This document shows positions 42,007 through 45,897 of a stretch of 45,897 bases of DNA, piece by piece; positions within the stretch are counted from its first letter, which is position 1, and every line of letters starts with the position of its first letter. This DNA comes from a virus. The notes under the pieces are model-generated. The model made no database searches. It was not told the origin of the DNA and saw only the letters and a program-made list of their open reading frames with translations. Location of the stretch: positions 1 to 45,897 of IMG/VR virus record IMGVR_UViG_3300033144_007607; one strand, written 5' to 3'. Made by a program: the position numbers and the translations under genes.

Positions 42007-42489
42007 TTATTTTCTTTTTAATCTTAAAATTTTATTTGAAATCTTTTTCTTAGCTTTAATAAACATAGTTCTACATCGCTCGGGGTCTGATGTCTGTGAG
42101 CATCTGGAACCAACTCTATCAAATTCATTCATCTTTCTTTCCAGCGCCCTTTTCTTATACATTATTAAACATTCTGGTCTTTCTAATGCTGGTACTGAAG
42201 CACATTCTTTTGAAGCTTTACTAAAAACTGTATGATATGCAACTTTACCAACTGCAGCGGCAGAAGCAATTAAAACAGCTACGGTAGTAATAACAGGTTC
42301 CTCTCTTAGAGCTATCTCTTTTGCTTCACTCTCGCTGCATATTTTACCGGTGGATATTAAGGCTTTGAGTTGTGCTTCACTAGCATCATCCGTAATAAAG
42401 TTATATAATTGTCGTTTAGCTAATGGACTTAACTCAGATTCAGAAACAAAAAAGATTGTAATAACCTTTAGATGCCTTAGTGATAACAT
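42007..42489 (-). CDS. Cys-rich structural-module protein, copy A (160 aa)
   Basis: Start taken as ATG 42489, with AAAGGGG 7 nt upstream; a TTG two codons earlier would crowd that site. Residues 70-90 form an Ala/Val-rich hydrophobic segment (ITTVAVLIASAAAVGKVAY), and a Cys pattern follows: KECASVPALERPECL, then VGSRCSQTSDPERCRTMF, and a basic end (KKKISNKILRLKRK). The paired Cys resemble the 39764 protein. Could be a membrane-active or internal virion protein; unknown. Confidence 0.68.
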   Translation of the reverse strand: MLSLRHLKVITIFFVSESELSPLAKRQLYNFITDDASEAQLKALISTGKICSESEAKEIALREEPVITTVAVLIASAAAVGKVAYHTVFSKASKECASVPALERPECLIMYKKRALERKMNEFDRVGSRCSQTSDPERCRTMFIKAKKKISNKILRLKRK

Positions 42490-42513
42490 TTTCAACCCCT
42501 TTAATTTTTAATT

Positions 42514-43284
42514 TTATGTTTCTCTTGGGCCATATGATGCAACTTGAGCTTTTATTGGTCCCATAGCGTTTGCTAGCACTGTACATTTATCTTTTACCCA
42601 AGGTTCATGCCAGGCATAATCAACATTAAATTCGATCTCTACATCCAACCTACCAACAGTTTCAACATCACTAGTATATAGATCCTGTGGATCTTTTGTT
42701 GGAAATACTCCATCATATACTGCATAATATTCTACTGTTCTGGCATCTGGTGCTGTAGTCCAGTAATACATTAGAGCAGCATATGTCTTTTTAGAGTATC
42801 CGGCTCCATTATCACCATCTATAAGATCCGTAGTACCTGTTCGATAATCTCTAATCATTTTGACCCAACCATGTATAATATCTAAGATTGGAGTCCTATT
42901 GAATTCTAGAAACTTTACAGAAACTGAATTTCCATAATCAATGTTTCCAGGTACTGCCCATTTTACACCACCAAGCCCAGTAAATTCTACCTTATTTAAT
43001 GTTCCCCCAGGTGGAGTAACAGAAAGACAAGAAGCTGCTAGAACATTTGAAATAAGACCCGCATCTCCGATACCACTCGAAGTTTTTGCAGGACCCGTGT
43101 TTAGCCCGCCTCCCTTTTCAACATATATCGGTAACCCTACTGGAATTTTATCAAACCAAATAAAATGATATCCAGTTACATAGGGGTCAGCAACACCCGC
43201 AGATGTCCCTCCAAATTTTCTAGTTAATCTTTGGCTTCCAAGCTCAGCAAAAGCATACTTTATACTACTATTAGATCCAGCCAT
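42514..43284 (-). CDS. tail tube protein (256 aa)
   Basis: Matches the T4 gp19-like tail tube type: a mid-protein block VPGNIDYGNSVSVKFLEFNRTPILDIIHGW, then VKMIRDYR, and a strand/acidic end (VGRLDVEIEFNVDYAWHEPW). Tube proteins polymerise around the tape measure and are surrounded by the sheath. AAGGAGG lies before the ATG and it is near the upstream end of the minus-strand operon, as expected for an abundant protein. No sheath gene is in the window. Confidence 0.85.
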   Translation of the reverse strand: MAGSNSSIKYAFAELGSQRLTRKFGGTSAGVADPYVTGYHFIWFDKIPVGLPIYVEKGGGLNTGPAKTSSGIGDAGLISNVLAASCLSVTPPGGTLNKVEFTGLGGVKWAVPGNIDYGNSVSVKFLEFNRTPILDIIHGWVKMIRDYRTGTTDLIDGDNGAGYSKKTYAALMYYWTTAPDARTVEYYAVYDGVFPTKDPQDLYTSDVETVGRLDVEIEFNVDYAWHEPWVKDKCTVLANAMGPIKAQVASYGPRET

Positions 43285-43306
43285 TATACATATTCCTCCT
43301 TACTGC

Positions 43307-43816
43307 TTAAGCAGCATGTTTATATTTGATTCGTTTTTTAATAACGTTAAAAACTACTTTCCAATCGCCATTTGGTATATGAATGGCCTTGTCATCTATA
43401 TAGAAATCAGCTGCTAATTTTTCAGCTGTAATTCTATCAAAATAAATATCATGCTTTTGTAACCATTCTCCGACCTTTTTAATTTGTTCTAAATAATTTG
43501 GTCCTCCCATCTCATCTGCATTTTGCTTAGAGGCTCTAGTTGTAAAAATAACTATTTCGTAACCATGATTTTTTAGGAAATTGATAACTTCTTTTGCTCC
43601 TTTAAATGGATCATCATAAATCGAACCATCTTCATATCCTTTTGAATACTTATGAATAGTTCCATCCAAGTCTATCATCACTCGGCGCTTAAGTCTTTCA
43701 TCTTTATTTTCGGGATAGATAGTTCTAATGACTTTTCTTTTTCGTGGTTTCGGAAAGGAATCTATTGCAAATCCAAAATCTTCATCCATTTTTCGAGCAG
43801 AATGTAAAGGTATCAT
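43307..43816 (-). CDS. HAD-superfamily phosphatase-like protein (169 aa)
   Basis: The motif VMIDLDGTIHKY (D-x-D-G-T, nucleophile and acid Asp) is HAD motif I, VIFTTRASKQN is motif II (T-T/S), and ADFYIDDKAIH is motif IV (D-D). The conserved Lys lies before motif IV. The first 45 residues are a basic extension before the catalytic domain. HAD enzymes of this length act on phosphates of nucleotides, sugars or polynucleotide ends; the substrate is unknown. It is the first gene of the minus-strand structural operon after the motif at 43836, which is a surprising place for a phosphatase. There is no obvious ribosome binding site. Confidence 0.82.
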   Translation of the reverse strand: MIPLHSARKMDEDFGFAIDSFPKPRKRKVIRTIYPENKDERLKRRVMIDLDGTIHKYSKGYEDGSIYDDPFKGAKEVINFLKNHGYEIVIFTTRASKQNADEMGGPNYLEQIKKVGEWLQKHDIYFDRITAEKLAADFYIDDKAIHIPNGDWKVVFNVIKKRIKYKHAA

Positions 43817-43835
43817 AGTTTAACCATACTACTAA

Positions 43836-43850
43836 TTTTATATTTTGTTC
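43836..43850 (-). promoter_or_regulatory. GAACAAAATATAAAA motif, candidate late promoter (copy 3)
   Basis: Identical over 15 bp to the copy at 26393, but on the minus strand, ending 19 bp before the start codon at 43816. Both perfect copies thus precede the first gene of a structural operon and point into it. Confidence 0.6.
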
Positions 43851-43949
43851 TAAAGAACTTCTAAGTTTGGAACGTAAAACTATATATATTAATAATTGTA
43901 AAACAGAGAATTCGTTTATTTTTTTTCAATAATTTTAGAAAGGGGACTA

Positions 43950-43982
43950 ATGAAAATTCCATGTGAAAAAATAGCAGTATAA
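43950..43982 (+). pseudogene. 10-codon frame, possible remnant of a four-Cys gene or leader peptide
   Basis: AAAGGGG precedes an ATG whose product MKIPCEKIAV ends at TAA. Its PCE start resembles PCDQC/PCDTC of the four-Cys proteins, and reading on past the stop gives T-V-L-I-H-F, which can be lined up with T-M-C-S-K-S and P-I-C. Two Cys positions would be lost. Only a few residues agree, so a leader peptide or chance frame is equally possible. Confidence 0.3.
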
Positions 43983-44037
43983 ACAGTCTTAATACATTTC
44001 CTGTTTCTGAATTTTATGTTTCTAGAGGGTAAAAATA

Positions 44038-44199
44038 ATGAGTCATCCATGTGACCAATGTATTGTTAGACCGATATGTCAGATTGAAAGAGAGGGAGAA
44101 TGCCCGAATTTAGATAGATGGATGAATCTAAGTCTGTTAGAAAGATGGGTTGAACTACATCCAGAAATATTAGATTATATGAAGGGTTCTGGAGTATAA
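44038..44199 (+). CDS. four-Cys mini-protein (53 aa)
   Basis: Begins MSHPCDQCIVRPICQIEREGEC: Cys at 5, 8, 14 and 22, the same C-x2-C-x5-C-x7-9-C pattern as in the 1059 product (which has x9). Four Cys in 20 residues suggest a zinc or Fe-S site. The rest is a short amphipathic helix (LSLLERWVELHPEILDYM). AGAGGG precedes the ATG. It is 2 bp before the membrane-protein gene, which parallels the fused arrangement at 1059-1523. No database function can be given; ferredoxin-like electron donation to the nearby radical SAM enzyme is a conjecture. Confidence 0.78.
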   Translation: MSHPCDQCIVRPICQIEREGECPNLDRWMNLSLLERWVELHPEILDYMKGSGV

Positions 44200-44201
44200 G
44201 A

Positions 44202-44606
44202 ATGTCAAAGTCAAGTAGCGGTATCAGTTGGTTTACAATCCTTATTGCGGTGGGTGTTCTTTTCGGCATATTTGGAGGTGATGATGATGATGAAGAAGAG
44301 AAGTCTTCAAAAACAGAAGTTGTTATTGAGGAAGAATTTAAAAGTACAGTAAAGTCTGACTTGAAAAAAATTCTTAATGAAGTCAAAGAGGGTGTGATGG
44401 ATATTAAAGAGGAAATCACACCTGTAGTGAAGCAACTTGGAAAAGACGCAAAAGAAGCGATAGTGGCATCTAAATCTGAAGTAGAAAAGGAAGAAGATGA
44501 GATCCAAAATCCGGAGGAGATTAAACCTGAAGAAGAAAAAGAAGAAGAGCCACCAGAGAAAGAAGAAGAACCAGATGACGGAAAAATAAAATACACACCT
44601 CTATAA
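44202..44606 (+). CDS. membrane-anchored acidic protein ending KYTPL (134 aa)
   Basis: Short N-terminus, then one hydrophobic segment (FTILIAVGVLFGIFGG at about 11-26), followed by DDDDEEE and a long Glu/Lys-rich, Pro-containing tail (EEKEEEPPEKEEEPDD) that ends KIKYTPL. No signal peptidase site is clear. The prepilin-like protein at 1314 has the same plan: anchor, charged tail, and KYKPL end. The terminal K-Y-x-P-L is therefore a shared C-terminal tag on two proteins in two related cassettes. A spanin role is possible, but no lysin or holin is nearby. Confidence 0.72.
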   Translation: MSKSSSGISWFTILIAVGVLFGIFGGDDDDEEEKSSKTEVVIEEEFKSTVKSDLKKILNEVKEGVMDIKEEITPVVKQLGKDAKEAIVASKSEVEKEEDEIQNPEEIKPEEEKEEEPPEKEEEPDDGKIKYTPL

Positions 44607-44616
44607 AGGATAAACA

Positions 44617-45636
44617 ATGAAACATTTTAGAAAAGTCTTAGTGAGTAAAGACTATACCTTAATCTTTGATTCTGAGCTTGCATTAGAAATCTTAGAGGGA
44701 AATAATGGAAAACCCGATCCATTTTATCTACATCTTCCATCAGCAATAGATGTAGGTATTATGGGTCATTGTATAAATTCTTGTCATATTTGTTATCAGG
44801 GGCATATAAAAGAAGCAAATATGAAGCTTGATGATTTTAAATTGATAATTGATCAAACTCATACTCATACAAATCAGGTAGCGCTTGGAGGGAGAGGAGA
44901 TCCAAATCTACATGAAAATTTTAAAGAAATACTTGAGTATGCAAGAAATAACAATGTAGTACCCAACTATACAACAAGTGGTAATGGACTGACTGATGAG
45001 CAGATTGAAATTAGTAAACTTTGTGGGGCAGTTGCAGTTAGCGACTACGGCCAACCATATACATATGATGCAATAAAAAGATTTATGGATGCAGGAATTA
45101 AAACCAACATTCATATTATCTTTAATAAGTTCAATTATGAAAAATGTATAAAACTGCTATCAGGATTTGATCCATGGGAACCAACACATTCAAAAGTTAA
45201 AAAAGAAACCGACGTTGATATTAACAGGATCAATGCTATTATCTTTCTACTCTATAAAGCTGTTGGAGAAGCAAAAGATAAACCAGAGCTGTTTCCTACA
45301 AAATATCAAATGAATACCTTTATAGATCGGGTACTTAACTCAGAATGTAAATTTAAAGTAGGGATTGATAGTTGCTTAACAAATCATATTATAAAATCAG
45401 GTGTTGATCTAAGCGAAGAGTTTTTTATGACAACTGATTCATGTGAAGCTGCTAGGATGGTAGCTTATATAAGCCCTTCTCTTCAACTGGTACCTTGTAG
45501 TTTTGCTGACAATGATGTTTATGGAGTTAAAATTAAGAAAAAAAGTATTCAGAATATATGGAATAAATCTAAAAAATTCAAATCATTTCGGTCTATGTTA
45601 AGAAAAAAACCATGTGATTGCCCATTAGGGGTTTAA
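44617..45636 (+). CDS. radical SAM enzyme with SPASM-like C-terminus, second copy (339 aa)
   Basis: Cluster motif HCINSCHICYQG with C52, C56 and C59, then GGRGDP in the place of GGEP. The C-terminal third has the SPASM-like pattern IDSC, TDSCEAARMVAYISPSLQLVPCSF and KKPCDCPLG, which would ligate auxiliary Fe-S clusters. Such enzymes typically modify peptides. An N-terminal 45 residues before the cluster is unlike the 5472 enzyme, so the two are not close copies. GGATAAAC precedes the ATG. It is followed in 27 bp by a DFITNSSS protein gene. Confidence 0.82.
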   Translation: MKHFRKVLVSKDYTLIFDSELALEILEGNNGKPDPFYLHLPSAIDVGIMGHCINSCHICYQGHIKEANMKLDDFKLIIDQTHTHTNQVALGGRGDPNLHENFKEILEYARNNNVVPNYTTSGNGLTDEQIEISKLCGAVAVSDYGQPYTYDAIKRFMDAGIKTNIHIIFNKFNYEKCIKLLSGFDPWEPTHSKVKKETDVDINRINAIIFLLYKAVGEAKDKPELFPTKYQMNTFIDRVLNSECKFKVGIDSCLTNHIIKSGVDLSEEFFMTTDSCEAARMVAYISPSLQLVPCSFADNDVYGVKIKKKSIQNIWNKSKKFKSFRSMLRKKPCDCPLGV

Positions 45637-45663
45637 TGTCAACAAAGGAGAAAAATAAGTAGT

Positions 45664-45897
45664 ATGAAAATTAGGGTAGACTTTATCACAAATTCAAGTT
45701 CAAGTGGGTTTATTGTAGCGTGGCCATCACATATTAAAACCATAGCTCAGGTAGAAAAATTCATACCGTGGAAAAGTAGAGCAAAAATTGTTTTCAGAGA
45801 TTCTATAAATCAGAGAGGTAGAAAAGTTACGAAGAGTCCAGCAGTAATTAAAGTATTACAAGAGGCAATGGAGAATGGCTCCTTTAGTTACTATGAT
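45664..45897 (+). CDS. DFITNSSS-leader protein, copy 3 (3' end outside window)
   Basis: Begins MKIRVDFITNSSSSGF, matching the 773 and 4734 starts, then a distinct body (VAWPSHIKTIAQVEKFIPW) that continues past the window end. It is directly downstream of the second radical SAM gene. AAAGGAG lies 14 nt before the ATG, a long spacing. The serines at the conserved positions use AAT-TCA-AGT-TCA here, versus AAT-AGT-TCT-TCA and AAT-AGC-TCA-TCT in the other two genes, so the match is at protein level, not recent DNA copying. Confidence 0.8.
   Translation, partial: MKIRVDFITNSSSSGFIVAWPSHIKTIAQVEKFIPWKSRAKIVFRDSINQRGRKVTKSPAVIKVLQEAMENGSFSYYD

Larger units (their letters stand above)
43817..44037. 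other. divergent intergenic region
   Basis: AT-rich 221 bp between the minus-strand structural operon and the + strand radical SAM cassette. It holds the minus-strand 15-bp motif (43836-43850), a looser + strand relative GGAACGTAAAACTATATA starting at 43869, a T-rich tract near 43918-43926, and a 10-codon open frame at 43950. Regulatory function in both directions is expected. No other gene is visible. Confidence 0.6.

Noticed and set aside
44066-44617. 183-codon Ser/Phe-rich frame on the minus strand
   Set aside because: Antisense of the four-Cys gene and the Glu/Lys-rich 44202 gene; no ribosome binding site, and biased composition explains it.
1-45897. CRISPR array, insertion sequence or integrase
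   Set aside because: No regularly spaced direct repeats, no transposase or recombinase motifs and no terminal inverted repeats were seen.

Overview
The window is a contiguous piece of a large, AT-rich, tailed double-stranded DNA phage genome (or a prophage or plasmid-like form of one) with a contractile-tail (myovirus) gene set. The evidence is a terminase large subunit with ATPase and nuclease motifs, a tape-measure protein, a tail tube protein, GPW/gp25-like and J-like baseplate wedge proteins, and SbcCD/gp46-gp47-like recombination nuclease genes next to an SF2 helicase. Genes are tightly packed, many overlap by a few bases (ATGA, TAATG), and AGGAGG-type ribosome binding sites are strong. 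I saw no tRNA, rRNA, integrase, insertion sequence or CRISPR array. The host cannot be named from the sequence.

Layout. 1-6.5 kb (+): the C-terminal part of an SF2 helicase, SbcD/gp47 and SbcC/gp46. Small proteins starting MKI[K/R]xDFITNSSS, a four-cysteine protein fused to a prepilin-like membrane segment, and a radical SAM/SPASM enzyme are interleaved with these. 6.5-14 kb (+): a ubiquitin-like conjugation cluster with an E2-like protein (969 aa), a JAB/JAMM peptidase, an E1/ThiF-like enzyme, a ubiquitin-like protein ending in Gly, a small protein, and a second E1-like protein with no evident catalytic Cys. 14-21 kb (+): compact, unsplit bacterial-type RNA polymerase beta-prime (886 aa) and beta (about 1,000 aa) subunits, with small genes around them. 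21-26.4 kb (+): FolE2-type GTP cyclohydrolase and mostly unrecognised genes, one of them preceded by a GC-rich hairpin lying between its Shine-Dalgarno sequence and its start codon. An intrinsic terminator follows at about 26.37 kb.

26.4-35.5 kb (+) is the first structural block: hub-like protein, terminase, an HExxH metalloprotease-like protein, tape measure, and a tail-tube-cap-like protein. It meets a convergent structural block on the minus strand (43.8 to 35.5 kb; tail tube, gp26-like chaperone, gp25, J-like wedge and others) at overlapping stop codons. A divergent 221-bp region at 43.8-44.0 kb separates this from a second + strand cassette with a four-cysteine mini-protein, a membrane-anchored acidic protein, a second radical SAM/SPASM enzyme and a third DFITNSSS protein cut by the window end.

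Three systems stand out. (1) The DFITNSSS / radical SAM / four-Cys / membrane-tail cassette occurs in two related forms at opposite ends of the window and looks like an undescribed peptide- or protein-modification system. (2) The phage carries what looks like a nearly complete ubiquitin-like pathway related to PRTRC-type systems, next to its RNA polymerase genes. (3) A 15-bp motif GAACAAAATATAAAA occurs perfectly before the start of each structural operon and in variant form before the terminase, so it is a candidate late-promoter element for the phage polymerase.
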